Shown: piece after piece, positions 46,932-55,966 of the stretch
Position numbering within the stretch: position 1 is the first letter of the stretch
Layout of the letters: each line of letters opens with the position of its first letter
Assembly: GCF_000799715.1 (NCBI RefSeq)
Contig: NZ_JUHG01000002.1
Location: forward strand, 160,868 to 224,867
Direction: 5' to 3'
Source: Martinezella rhizogenes
GTDB taxonomy: Bacteria; Pseudomonadota; Alphaproteobacteria; Rhizobiales; Rhizobiaceae
Length of the DNA: 64,000 nt
Notes under the pieces: model-generated
The model's input: only the letters and a program-made list of their open reading frames with translations
Databases searched by the model: none
Told to the model about the DNA's origin: nothing
Translations under genes and position numbers: made by a program

Positions 46932-47207
46932 ATGAAAAACAGCATCCTCACCCTGGCTATTGCCGGTTCGCTGGCCTCAGTGCTCGCATCGGTCGCCGCT
47001 GCCCCCGCTTCCGCCACCGACACCATGTCGAAGGAAAAATGCTACGGCGTTGCCTTGAAGGGCCAGAATGATTGCGCCGCCGGCAAGCATGACTGCGCCG
47101 GCAAGTCGGCCATGAGCTACGACAAGATGTCCTTCAAGCTCGTCCCGGCCGGCACCTGCACCACCATGAAGACGCCAAAAGGTCACGGCTCGCTGACCCC
47201 GGCCTGA
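46932..47207 (+). CDS. bufA1: Bufferin-type peptide precursor BufA (DUF2282), copy 1
   Basis: Secreted cysteine-containing protein of 91 residues. The signal peptide covers about residues 1-29 ([18 protein letters not shown]), then [26 protein letters not shown] and VPAGTCTTM, giving four cysteines in the DUF2282 pattern. In bufferins the central cysteines are modified by a DUF692 enzyme to bind copper. GGAGA precedes the ATG. It is the first gene of the operon, after a SigF-like promoter motif. Confidence 0.9.
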   Translation: MKNSILTLAIAGSLASVLASVAAAPASATDTMSKEKCYGVALKGQNDCAAGKHDCAGKSAMSYDKMSFKLVPAGTCTTMKTPKGHGSLTPA

Positions 47208-47250
47208 TCGTCGACTTATCATCCGAACCACACGATATCCGGAGTTTGTC

Positions 47251-47535
47251 ATGAACAAAGTTCCCGCTCTCGCCTTCGCAGCCTCGGTCGCCACGGCGCT
47301 GACGCTGATCGCCAGCGTTCCCGCCGCCTCTGCTGCCGATGCCAAGGAGAAATGCTACGGCGTAGCTCTCAAGGGCCAGAACGATTGCGCCGCCGGCCCG
47401 GGCACCACCTGCGCCGGCACGTCGAAGGTCGACTACCAGCAAAATTCCTGGAAGCTGGTTCCGGCCGGCACCTGTGAAACGATGAAGACGCCGAACGGCC
47501 ATGGCATGCTGGCTCAAGGCCCGGCACCCGTCTGA
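47251..47535 (+). CDS. bufA2: Bufferin-type peptide precursor BufA (DUF2282), copy 2
   Basis: Paralogue of the preceding gene, 94 residues. The signal peptide ends near AASAADA; the mature part keeps [18 protein letters not shown], a C-containing TTCAGTS segment and VPAGTCETM, again four cysteines. The spacer between second and third cysteines and the C-terminal tail ([10 protein letters not shown]) differ from copy 1. GGAG before the ATG. One maturase gene follows, so both copies probably use it. Confidence 0.88.
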   Translation: MNKVPALAFAASVATALTLIASVPAASAADAKEKCYGVALKGQNDCAAGPGTTCAGTSKVDYQQNSWKLVPAGTCETMKTPNGHGMLAQGPAPV

Positions 47536-47610
47536 GCCGACCGGCATATGCAAGGACGGGCGGCGCAATCTCGATCGCGCCGCCGTCTCCCGAAACCGAA
47601 GAGGTCCGTC

Positions 47611-48465
47611 ATGAAACCCTCAGAGCTTCCCCGCCGCGCCGGCGTCGGCTTCAAGCCGGAGCATTTTTCCGCCATCGATGCCGCCGCGCAGCCGATCGGC
47701 TTTTTCGAGGTGCATGCCGAAAACTATATGGGTGCCGGCGGGCCGCCGCATGCGCAACTCGGCAAGCTGCGCCAGGATTACGCGCTGTCGATCCATGGCG
47801 TCGGCCTGTCGATCGGCTCGATGCAGCCGCTCGACGCGGAGCACCTTGCCCGGCTCAAGATCGTCTGCGACCGCTACGAGCCGGAGAGCTTTTCCGAACA
47901 TCTCGCTTGGTCAACGCACGACACCACCTTTCTCAACGACCTGCTGCCCCTGCCCTACACGGAAACGACGCTTGCCCAGGTCTGCGCCCATATCGATCAG
48001 GTGCAAACGGTGCTTGGCCGGCAGATGCTGCTCGAGAACCCGGCGACCTATCTGCTGTTTGAGGAAAGCACGATCGAGGAGACCGATTTCCTTGCCGAGA
48101 CCGTCCGGCGCACCGGCTGCGGCCTGCTGCTCGACGTCAACAACGTCTTCGTCGCCTCGACCAATCACCGCATGGACCCGCGCGATTATCTCGCCCACTT
48201 TCCCGTGCAATGGGTGCGCGAAATCCATCTGAGCGGCCATTCCGAAACCGCCGACGACGCCGGCGCGCCGCTGTTGATCGACAGCCACGACACGCCGGTC
48301 AAGGACCCGGTCTGGGCGCTCTATGAAGAGCTGATCGCCCGCACCGGACCGATCGCCAGCCTGGTCGAATGGGACAATGACGTCCCGGAATGGCCTATTC
48401 TTAGAGCCGAAGCGGAAGCCGCCGATGCTATCTTGCGGCGGGCCGCCAAACGCCGGGCGGCGTGA
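47611..48465 (+). CDS. bufB: DUF692 (MNIO) peptide-modifying enzyme BufB
   Basis: Multinuclear iron-dependent oxidase-type protein with a TIM-barrel fold, 284 residues from the ATG at 47611 (GAGG upstream). Metal-ligand and conserved blocks include [67 protein letters not shown] and [10 protein letters not shown]. In bufferin systems this family, with its DUF2063 partner, converts precursor cysteines to thiooxazoles. It lies between the precursors and BufC. Cytosolic. Frame open upstream to 47548 but unconserved. Confidence 0.93.
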   Translation: MKPSELPRRAGVGFKPEHFSAIDAAAQPIGFFEVHAENYMGAGGPPHAQLGKLRQDYALSIHGVGLSIGSMQPLDAEHLARLKIVCDRYEPESFSEHLAWSTHDTTFLNDLLPLPYTETTLAQVCAHIDQVQTVLGRQMLLENPATYLLFEESTIEETDFLAETVRRTGCGLLLDVNNVFVASTNHRMDPRDYLAHFPVQWVREIHLSGHSETADDAGAPLLIDSHDTPVKDPVWALYEELIARTGPIASLVEWDNDVPEWPILRAEAEAADAILRRAAKRRAA

Positions 48466-48474
48466 GGAACGACC

Positions 48475-49230
48475 ATGTCCGTCACCACCCAGGCCGAATT
48501 CGCCGCCGCACTCCTCGATACGGATCGTGCCATTCCCGAAGGGCTGACGGCCTGGAATGGCCTCCCGCCGGAACGGCGCTTCGGCGTCTACCGCAACAAT
48601 GTCGCCATCGGACTGATCAGCGCCCTCGCCTCGCGCTTTCCGGCGACGGAGAAGATCGTCGGCCAGGATTTCTTCGCCGCCACGGCGCATGAATTCGTCG
48701 GGCTTCATCCACCGCGATCGCCGCTGCTGCTGGCCTATGGCGATGATTTCGCCGATTTTGTCAAAACCTTCGAGCCGGCGCGCGAGATCGCCTATCTGCC
48801 CGACGTCATCCGCCTGGAGGCGGCGCGCGGCAAAGCCTATCATGCCGCCGACGCAGCGCCGCTCGAAGCCGCCTTGCTGGCGGCGATCGAGCCGGAACGG
48901 CTGGGGAGCCTGACCTTCGAGCTGCATCCGTCCGCCTCGATCCTGCGCTCGCCTTTTCCGGTGGTCACCATCTGGGCGATGAACGCCGGCGAGACGGAGC
49001 TTCGCCCGATCGACGACTGGGGCGGCGAGGATGCCCTCGTTGTGCAGCCGAACATGACGGTCGAAATCCACCGATTGCCGTCAGGTGGCGCGACTTTTCT
49101 CGAAGCACTTGCCGCCGGCGCCGATCTTGCCACCGCCGTAGAGACAGCTGTTGCCGCGGCGCCGGACTTCGATCTTTCAGCCAATCTCGCCGGGGCGCTT
49201 GCCGCCGGCGCATTCACAACCATCCACTAG
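48475..49230 (+). CDS. bufC: DUF2063 partner protein BufC
   Basis: Cytosolic protein of 251 residues with the DUF2063 N-terminal block (FAAALLDTDRAIPEGLTAW, RRFGVYRNNVAIGLISAL) and the conserved PPRSPLLLAYGDDFADFVKTF. Members bind the precursor leader and deliver it to the DUF692 enzyme. Starts 9 bases after bufB with GAGG. Operon position is as in Caulobacter-type bufferin clusters. Confidence 0.92.
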   Translation: MSVTTQAEFAAALLDTDRAIPEGLTAWNGLPPERRFGVYRNNVAIGLISALASRFPATEKIVGQDFFAATAHEFVGLHPPRSPLLLAYGDDFADFVKTFEPAREIAYLPDVIRLEAARGKAYHAADAAPLEAALLAAIEPERLGSLTFELHPSASILRSPFPVVTIWAMNAGETELRPIDDWGGEDALVVQPNMTVEIHRLPSGGATFLEALAAGADLATAVETAVAAAPDFDLSANLAGALAAGAFTTIH

Positions 49231-49251
49231 ACGCCGTTCAGGAGAGCCGCC

Positions 49252-49746
49252 ATGCCAGACCAGATGATGACGGCCGCCACGGCCGAACGCGAAACCGTGC
49301 CGCAACGGTTTTATGGCATTCTGAGATTGCTCGACCGCATTCCGCACGACCTGATCGCGCTGATTGCCCGCCTGTCGATCGCCGCCGTCTTCTGGCAATC
49401 GGGCCAGACCAAGGTCGACGGCTGGCATGTCACCGACAACGCTGTCTATCTTTTCCAGACAGAATACAAAGTGCCGCTCGTCGATCCCTGGATCGCCGCC
49501 CATATCGCCGCCTTCAGCGAGCATTTCTTTCCAGTTCTGCTGGTGATTGGCTTTGCCAGCCGGCTGTCGGCGCTGGCGCTGCTCGGCATGACGCTGGTGA
49601 TCGAGATCTTCGTTTATCCCGATGCTTGGCCAACGCACGGCACCTGGGCCACCTGCTTCCTGGTGATCATCGCCGGCGGACCGGGCCGCATCGCCATCGA
49701 CCATTTCATCGCCCGGCGCTTTCGCCCCGGATGTAACAAAGGATGA
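49252..49746 (+). CDS. DoxX family membrane protein
   Basis: Membrane protein of 164 residues with four hydrophobic segments (LIALIARLSIAAVFWQSG, FSEHFFPVLLVIGFASRL, LGMTLVIEIFVYPDAW, CFLVIIAGGPGRIAIDHF). The pattern matches DoxX, which in several species is the last gene of bufferin-type operons; its role there is not settled. GGAG precedes the ATG. The gene ends convergent to the dioxygenase-like gene. Confidence 0.9.
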   Translation: MPDQMMTAATAERETVPQRFYGILRLLDRIPHDLIALIARLSIAAVFWQSGQTKVDGWHVTDNAVYLFQTEYKVPLVDPWIAAHIAAFSEHFFPVLLVIGFASRLSALALLGMTLVIEIFVYPDAWPTHGTWATCFLVIIAGGPGRIAIDHFIARRFRPGCNKG

Positions 49747-49847
49747 TCGTGTAACTGGCCGCAGCAGGCGCGGCGATGATGGAGGCAGGACAACCGTTGG
49801 CATTGCCGGACAACACACTCCAGGCAATGCCAGTGATCGGTAAAGGT

Positions 49848-50804
49848 CTACCTGAGAACCGGCTCTCCGTGGAACCGGCGCTGCGACGGCTTCGAGACGC
49901 CAAAGCCCACTTCCATCATCAGGCGCGGCTTGGTTGTCGGCACGGTGCCCATGTGGAAACCGAAAGGATCTTCGCCAAAGCCGAAACCGGCCTTGCCGGT
50001 CAGCGTAACGGTGCTGTCCTTGCCGTAATAGCCGAGAACCTCATCCGCCGGGTGGCCAACCATAAGCGTCAACTGATGCTTCATGGCGCGCCGCCTGTGG
50101 CTGCCCTTGACGAAGACGTGCGGCCCGGTGCCTTCATCCACATCAACCAGATTGAAGAAGAATTTCAGCATTCTCCAATCGTCGAGGTCGAAATGAAACT
50201 TGTCGAGCGAGGCCATGCTTCGATCCGACTCGGAAGCCTGCGTCGGAAAGCTCCACCAGACGCGGGTGGTAATCACCTTGGCCTGCCCGCCGAGATAATG
50301 TTTGGCGACATCGGTGAGCAACGGATCGCGTTGCACCGCAAGAACCGCGTCGCAATCAAGCGAACGCTCGAAGAAATGCCCGCTGAGAAGGGACCGTCCG
50401 AATTGTGCTTCCGCTTGCGCATGCTCGGGCGCGACGAATTCAAGCTTCCGGTTGAAATTGCCGAAGCAACCCGTGGTGCGGGCGAACTCGGCGATTTCCT
50501 GATGAATATTATCTGGCAGGGTGAGGCCGGAGAAAAGCCCGTCCGTTCGCAACGCGTTGACGACCGCATCGCATTCGACCCCGGTGAACATGGACGTACC
50601 GGAAGCGGGGCGCGCCACCGGCCGCCTGGTCGCCGCCCAGTGCATGCGCCGGAACGGCAACGTCCGGGCCAGCAGGAACATGGGCAGCCAAGCCGGATTT
50701 TCCCTCAAATCCGTCAGGTAGGTTGGTATCCGGACAGCCATTCGCTTGAAACGGCCGCCCCGCCGGGCGATTGACTCCAGGTCATTTGCCGGAGGATTGT
50801 GCAT
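49848..50804 (-). CDS. Phytanoyl-CoA dioxygenase-like 2-oxoglutarate/Fe(II) enzyme
   Basis: Protein of 318 residues from the ATG at 50804 (AAGGAT upstream; an in-frame start at 50852 is poorer). The H-x-D pair FHFDLDDWRMLKFF and later H in VFVKGSHRRR match the 2-His-1-carboxylate site. GTGPHVFVKGSHRRRAMK is the typical second-histidine region. N-terminal residues are basic and positively charged. Natural substrate unknown; related genes act on lipids, amino acids or small molecules. It is convergent with the doxX gene and a single-gene unit. Confidence 0.8.
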   Translation of the reverse strand: MHNPPANDLESIARRGGRFKRMAVRIPTYLTDLRENPAWLPMFLLARTLPFRRMHWAATRRPVARPASGTSMFTGVECDAVVNALRTDGLFSGLTLPDNIHQEIAEFARTTGCFGNFNRKLEFVAPEHAQAEAQFGRSLLSGHFFERSLDCDAVLAVQRDPLLTDVAKHYLGGQAKVITTRVWWSFPTQASESDRSMASLDKFHFDLDDWRMLKFFFNLVDVDEGTGPHVFVKGSHRRRAMKHQLTLMVGHPADEVLGYYGKDSTVTLTGKAGFGFGEDPFGFHMGTVPTTKPRLMMEVGFGVSKPSQRRFHGEPVLR

Positions 50805-51304
50805 AGGTATCCTTTCCGCACATGTGCGAACCCATGACAACAGGCCCAACACCCCTGTTGAATAGTCCGTTGAAGCATACTCAATTCATTCCGTGCAGCA
50901 AGACGCATGTTGCACTGCGGCAAATAGAAGACAACGGACCACGGTCAAGGGGTTGAAACGACACAATCGTGATTCATTTCGCAAATTCGACAGCGCTGAC
51001 ACGCTCCGATTTTACAAATATTTTCAACGGCTCACGGATCAGTTGTTAAACGATATCCGACAGACCAATCACCAAGCAGCCGGAGGCCACGGACATATCG
51101 TGCCGTGAACGCAGCTGCGGCATAATTTATTTGCCATTGCTTAGAACAAGGTCGTTACGATCATTTGCAGCGAACGGATAACCGATGGAGATTGAGGTGA
51201 AGGGGAATGGCTTTGTCGACATCCGTGTCAACAGCCCGCCTACAGTCACAATCCTGTTCCGATCATTGGTTAGATGAACGAAAAACTGTGAACGAGGGCC
51301 GCAC
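50805..51304. other. Divergent gap without a recognisable gene
   Basis: About 500 bases between the dioxygenase-like gene and the DUF1003 gene. Short ORFs exist (for example 50893-51108), but none is convincing. Probably contains promoters for both genes. Confidence 0.35.
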
Positions 51305-52225
51305 ATGACAGAGACAAAGACCGTTGATCCGACCGAAGGCATCGTCGACTTCGACGCCGGCGAGGGCGAAGCGGCAACCGTGGTGGAGATGGACGACTAT
51401 ACCAAGAGCCTTGCCCAGGCGAAGGCCAAGTCGGTCAAGCTCGTCGATGCCATCACCGGCCAAACGCTCAAGAAGAAGGATGCCGTGCACATCGATGACC
51501 TCCGCCCCTCATTGGCGGATTTCATGCGGTTGAAACACCCAGCACTTCGCGCCGACGACTATATCAGCCGCAAGGCGATGGACGATTATCGCGCTCAGTA
51601 TATCGCCGAACTGTTGACGGACGAACGCGGTGAGCTTTCAAACCTCGAGGACGAAGTCGTCGAGAGCCTGAAGACGCACGACACGCTTGCCGAGAACATT
51701 GAAGAGGATTACGAGGATCACCGCTCCATCGGCGACCGCATGGCCGACATCGTCGCCTCCTTCGGCGGCAGCTGGACCTTCATCATTTCCTTCTGTCTGT
51801 TCCTGGCCGTATGGATGGGCATCAATGTCCTCCTGGGCGAAAACAAGGCCTTCGATGTCTATCCGTTCATTCTGCTGAACCTCATCCTCTCGACGATCGC
51901 CGCCCTGCAGGCGCCGATCATCATGATGAGCCAACGCCGGCAGGAAGCAAAAGACCGGCTGCGCGCGCTCAACGACTACAAGGTCAACCTGAAAGCCGAA
52001 CTGGAAATCCGCCACCTGCACGAAAAAGTCGACCATCTCCTCAATCGCCAATGGGAACGCCTCACCGAAATCCAGCAGATCCAGATCGAGATGATGCTGG
52101 AACAGGCTAAGGCCGCCACGCGGGCAATGAAGGTCAGCAAGGCATCGAAAGTGAAGACGAGCGCGCTGAAGAGCCTGTTTGGGAGCAAGGCCAAGACGGC
52201 GGAAGCCGACGATTCGGAGGAGTAG
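51305..52225 (+). CDS. DUF1003 membrane protein
   Basis: Protein of 306 residues. A charged N-terminal half leads into the DUF1003 block: ADIVASFGGSWTFIISFCLFLAVWMGINVLL, PFILLNLILSTIAALQAPIIMMSQRRQEAKDR, two helices spanning the inner membrane. It then has a long charged helical region (LRALNDYKVNLKAELEIRHLHEKVDHLL) and a lysine-rich C-terminus. Family function is unknown; some members are linked to envelope or ion homeostasis, which is not tested here. It is followed by a cupin gene after 108 bases. Confidence 0.92.
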   Translation: MTETKTVDPTEGIVDFDAGEGEAATVVEMDDYTKSLAQAKAKSVKLVDAITGQTLKKKDAVHIDDLRPSLADFMRLKHPALRADDYISRKAMDDYRAQYIAELLTDERGELSNLEDEVVESLKTHDTLAENIEEDYEDHRSIGDRMADIVASFGGSWTFIISFCLFLAVWMGINVLLGENKAFDVYPFILLNLILSTIAALQAPIIMMSQRRQEAKDRLRALNDYKVNLKAELEIRHLHEKVDHLLNRQWERLTEIQQIQIEMMLEQAKAATRAMKVSKASKVKTSALKSLFGSKAKTAEADDSEE

Positions 52226-52333
52226 GAGAGAGGCCGGTAGCTTCTAACGAGACTGAAGAAGCTCGACTTATTGACATCCGCGATCATTGTGACACCGTTC
52301 AACACGTCATCCTGAACAACGTGTCGAGGCAAG

Positions 52334-52732
52334 ATGAGCGAGCATTCACAGGCCGTTATCACCACCGCCCAAGAGCGACCACTTGAAGAGTGGAACGATC
52401 CATCCCGTGGCAGAATATCCTGGCACACGCTTTTCAGCAGCGACCGGACCCCGACCGACAGCATGACGGCGGGTGTCGCCGAGATCGTGCCGGGGAGCGG
52501 CGGACTTCAGCTCCACCGGCACGAACAGTCCGAGATCTACTTCATACTGGAGGGAACCGGCATCCTGACGGTCGACGGGCGCGAAACGGAAGTCACCGCC
52601 GGCACAGCCGCCTTCATTCCCGGCAACGCGGAACACGGCATCCGCAACGCTTCCGACGCAAATGTGAAACTATTCTACGTGTTTCCCACCGGTTCCTTCG
52701 AAGACGTGGTCTATCGGTTCGGGGAAGATTGA
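52334..52732 (+). CDS. Single-domain cupin protein
   Basis: Small cytosolic beta-barrel protein of 132 residues. The first cupin motif is HRHEQSEIYFILEGTGILTVDG and the second PGNAEHGIRNASD, with histidines and glutamate for a metal. Such proteins are often isomerases, dioxygenases or ligand-binding proteins; the reaction cannot be assigned. It is a separate unit downstream of the DUF1003 gene and convergent with the AGE-phosphatase gene. Confidence 0.85.
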   Translation: MSEHSQAVITTAQERPLEEWNDPSRGRISWHTLFSSDRTPTDSMTAGVAEIVPGSGGLQLHRHEQSEIYFILEGTGILTVDGRETEVTAGTAAFIPGNAEHGIRNASDANVKLFYVFPTGSFEDVVYRFGED

Positions 52733-52850
52733 TAGGCGCGGGATGGCGTAGGTCTAGTCTGTTGTCGCGGGATTTCCCAGCGCCCTGAGGATTCTGTCTG
52801 CTGCAGCGCAAATTCGATGACCAAGACTGAGCCGCAAAATTCCATGTAAA

Positions 52851-54536
52851 CTAGAGACTTGCCGTCATCACTTTCGCCATGAAAGTCAACATATCGCCGT
52901 CACGGAAGAGGTAAGGAGTAACACCGCCACGCCGGGCGGCCTCCATGTCGGTCTCTTGGTCCCCAATCAATTTCGATCGCGACAGATCGATATTCAGGTC
53001 ATGTGCCGCACGCAGAATCATGCCTGGATTCGGCTTCCGATCGGGATGTTTTTCGTATTTGTAGACATCCACGCTTGCCTGCTCGTGGAACGGGCAGTGA
53101 TACCACGCGCTGATATCCGCTCCCTGCTGCGACAGTTCGGAAGCCATCCAGCCATGCAGCCGCAACACATCGGCTTCCGTCATCATACCTCTCGCCACTC
53201 CGGATTGATTGGAAACGACAACGACCTGATAGCCCGCGGCGGTCGCCATTTTGATCGCCTCGGCAATTCCGGGAACAAAGTTGATGTCGCTCGGCTTGTT
53301 CGGATAGCCTGTATCCAGATTGATGACGCCGTCCCGGTCCAGGAACAACGCAGGCGACGGTTTTGAAGCGTAGGATTTCGGCGTGACGGTACCGAACACA
53401 CGGTCGCATTCTACAATTGCCAACGTGAGATGATAGAGGCTGCTGGCGGGCACATCAGTGGACAAAGCACCGCCATGCCGGTCCACTCGATCAATCCAAA
53501 GTCCCTTGACGGGCGTCGACAGGAACGTTTCGCGAAGCGCCCTGAGGCTGCATGCGGCACGGTCGGCCCATATACCGCTTTCGGATGGATTTGCTTCCGC
53601 CTCGGCGGCGCAGGCCTTTATGTACTCGCAACTCCCCCAGGAACGCCTGCTTACGGTTCGCTCGCGGCTTAAAACCGACACACGCTCGATGGAGAGATTG
53701 GCATCATCGATGCCTTCGTCCAACGCACGCAACAGCAACGATTGAACCTGGCCGGTAACATCGTCACCACTAGCCCTGGCCAAGCGCCGGGACAGCCATA
53801 CCCATTCAAAATGATGCCCGGGTTCATACCAGGCCTGTTCCAGATCGGCGACCCTCCAAAGGCTGTCGTGCAACTCCGGAATTGCAGCGTGATCGTGCAG
53901 GAAAATATGACCGCAAAAGAGATCATACATGCTCCGCGCGCGCGCCAAATACTGCTGCGCGCCCGTTGCTTCGTACAAGGCGAGGTAAGCCTCGATGAGG
54001 TGCATGTTCGGGTTTTGGCGCAGATATTCGTCGGGGCGCGGAGCACCGTCGGTGATACCACCCAATTCCGCCGCCATATGGCGGTCCAGGACGGCGACAA
54101 TTTCATCCGCCAGCTCGAGGTAGAGCTCGTCCGGCTTTATGCGATAAAGCCAAGCCAAAGCGAAGAGCACAAAAGCCAGACTATAACAGTCGCATCGTGC
54201 GTCGCGGACGCTTCCATCGGGATTGATCGAAAAGATCCATTTGAGGTCCGTTTCCGGCTTGTGGAAGTGGCGTAAAACCTGAGTGAAGGTTGTCTCGAGC
54301 AGCGCGCGCCCGTCCATCACCCCGATTAAGGTTGCTTGCGCAACTACATATATCTGCCGACACTGCACCATCAGTCGACGGGGCAGGGTCTCTATCGGTT
54401 CGCCCGTAAGAGTAAGTCGCTCGTGGAAGAGACCGAGTTTTGCGTCGTATCCAACAGACGTCCACAGAGGAAGCGCGGTTCCGCTCAGCCAATTCTTCGC
54501 AAGAGCGCGCTCTTCACAAATTCCTTTGACGCTCAT
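52851..54536 (-). CDS. AGE-family epimerase/isomerase fused to heptose-bisphosphate phosphatase (GmhB-like)
   Basis: Fusion of 561 residues from the ATG at 54536, which overlaps the hldE stop by 23 bases. Residues about 1-385 are an AGE-type (alpha/alpha)6 barrel with NPNMHLIEAYLALYEATGA and WYEPGHHFEWVWLS, the family's catalytic histidines. Residues about 393-561 are a HAD-IIIA phosphatase with FLDRDGVINLDTGYPNK, VVVSNQSGVARG, YHCPFHE and GDQETDMEAARRGG, as in GmhB. The phosphatase removes the C7 phosphate of heptose bisphosphate for HldE. The AGE part may isomerise a sugar in or near the pathway; its substrate is unknown. Confidence 0.88.
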   Translation of the reverse strand: MSVKGICEERALAKNWLSGTALPLWTSVGYDAKLGLFHERLTLTGEPIETLPRRLMVQCRQIYVVAQATLIGVMDGRALLETTFTQVLRHFHKPETDLKWIFSINPDGSVRDARCDCYSLAFVLFALAWLYRIKPDELYLELADEIVAVLDRHMAAELGGITDGAPRPDEYLRQNPNMHLIEAYLALYEATGAQQYLARARSMYDLFCGHIFLHDHAAIPELHDSLWRVADLEQAWYEPGHHFEWVWLSRRLARASGDDVTGQVQSLLLRALDEGIDDANLSIERVSVLSRERTVSRRSWGSCEYIKACAAEAEANPSESGIWADRAACSLRALRETFLSTPVKGLWIDRVDRHGGALSTDVPASSLYHLTLAIVECDRVFGTVTPKSYASKPSPALFLDRDGVINLDTGYPNKPSDINFVPGIAEAIKMATAAGYQVVVVSNQSGVARGMMTEADVLRLHGWMASELSQQGADISAWYHCPFHEQASVDVYKYEKHPDRKPNPGMILRAAHDLNIDLSRSKLIGDQETDMEAARRGGVTPYLFRDGDMLTFMAKVMTASL

Positions 54537-55965
54537 CATCAGCCTTACGCGCATTGATTTCGTTGATGGTCTTCGTTGTCGAGTAGCCCTGGTGGAAGTC
54601 CAGTGCAACGACCTGACCGCCAGCTTCGGTGACAACATCGTAGCCGACAATTGTCGAAGGCTCGTAATCGCCGCCCTTGACAAGAACATCCGGTATGACC
54701 GAGCGGATCAGGTCGATCGGTGTCGGCGCATCGAATTCAATAATGTAGTCAACGCTCGACAGTCCCTCCAGGACTTCGGCCCGATGCGAAAACGAGTTGA
54801 TTGGGCGCCCGGCACCTTTGAGTTGGCGGATTGACGCGTCGGAGTTCAGACCCAGAACCAGAATGTCGCCCAGTTGCCGGGCAGCCCGCAACAGTCTGAC
54901 GTGACCCGGATGTAAAATGTCGAAGCAGCCGTTCGTGAAGACAATCCTGCGGCCGTGATGACGATTGTAGCGTAACGCCGCGGCAAGCTCTGTCTCGTCG
55001 ACGATCTTTCCTTCGGTCAAACTTTCGCTGAGCTGTTCAATCTCGATCTCTTTGCGGCTGACGACGTATGTGCCTGGGTGCGATACGGCAATTCCCGCCG
55101 CGACATTCGCCTTCAAGGCAGCCACGGCAACGTCATGACCAAGGGCAAGGTCGACGGCAAGAGCAGCAAGAACGGTGTCGCCCGCACCGGACACATCGAA
55201 AACATCCCGGGCATAAGTCGGAATGAAACGGGCCGCTCCTCCAGCACTGATCACCACCATGCCAAGGGCACCGCGCGTGACGACAAGATGCTGCAAGCCG
55301 AGATCGGCAACCGCTTTGCGTGCGAGTTCGACGAGCTCCTCATCGGAAGAATAGGGGCCAAACAGGCTGATAAATTCGCTGTTGTTGGGCTTCAGCAGGT
55401 GGGTGCCGCTATAGAATTCCGGCGTCGTCCTCTTCGGATCTATCAGCGTCGGAATCTTGAGCTCATTGGCTGCCGCCACAAACTCGGGCAGGCGATCCAG
55501 CGAGCCCTTCGCATAATCCGAGAAAACGATGAGATCGTAGTCGGGCGCCTGCTGGCGAAAAGCCGCGAGCAGCCGTTCCTGCATGTCATGGCGCAATTGT
55601 ACGTCACGATCGACGCGTGCGATCTGCTGGGACCCAACGACAAGGCGTGTTTTCTCGGTTGTCTGACCCTTGGGATCAGAAATAAAGGATGTCGAAACGC
55701 CCAGCGAATGCAGCAGCCGTGTGAGCTCGATCGACGCATCGTCTTCACCGACGACAGCCAATATCGTGGCATCGCCTTCCATCGCAACGATATTGGCGGC
55801 GACGTTTGCCGCGCCGCCGGGCCGATTGTCATCACGCACCGCTGCCAGTACCGGAACCGGCGCCTCCGGCGAAATCCGGGAAACGTTGCCGATGACATAT
55901 CGGTCGAGCATGATATCGCCAACCACAAGGATCCGCGGTTGATGGGCTATGGTATGGGTCGACAT
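54514..55965 (-). CDS. hldE: Bifunctional heptose-7-phosphate kinase/heptose-1-phosphate adenylyltransferase
   Basis: Two-domain enzyme of 483 residues in ADP-heptose synthesis. The N-terminal PfkB kinase has ILVVGDIMLDRYVIGNVSRISPEAPVPV, GGAANVAANI and the anion-hole FDVSGAGDTVLAAL. The C-terminal nucleotidyltransferase has FTNGCFDILHPGHVRLLRAAR. The order kinase-adenylyltransferase matches HldE. It starts one base after hldD ends and overlaps the following AGE-phosphatase gene, so the three are coupled. Confidence 0.96.
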   Translation of the reverse strand: MSTHTIAHQPRILVVGDIMLDRYVIGNVSRISPEAPVPVLAAVRDDNRPGGAANVAANIVAMEGDATILAVVGEDDASIELTRLLHSLGVSTSFISDPKGQTTEKTRLVVGSQQIARVDRDVQLRHDMQERLLAAFRQQAPDYDLIVFSDYAKGSLDRLPEFVAAANELKIPTLIDPKRTTPEFYSGTHLLKPNNSEFISLFGPYSSDEELVELARKAVADLGLQHLVVTRGALGMVVISAGGAARFIPTYARDVFDVSGAGDTVLAALAVDLALGHDVAVAALKANVAAGIAVSHPGTYVVSRKEIEIEQLSESLTEGKIVDETELAAALRYNRHHGRRIVFTNGCFDILHPGHVRLLRAARQLGDILVLGLNSDASIRQLKGAGRPINSFSHRAEVLEGLSSVDYIIEFDAPTPIDLIRSVIPDVLVKGGDYEPSTIVGYDVVTEAGGQVVALDFHQGYSTTKTINEINARKADDERQRNL

Positions 55966-55966
55966 C

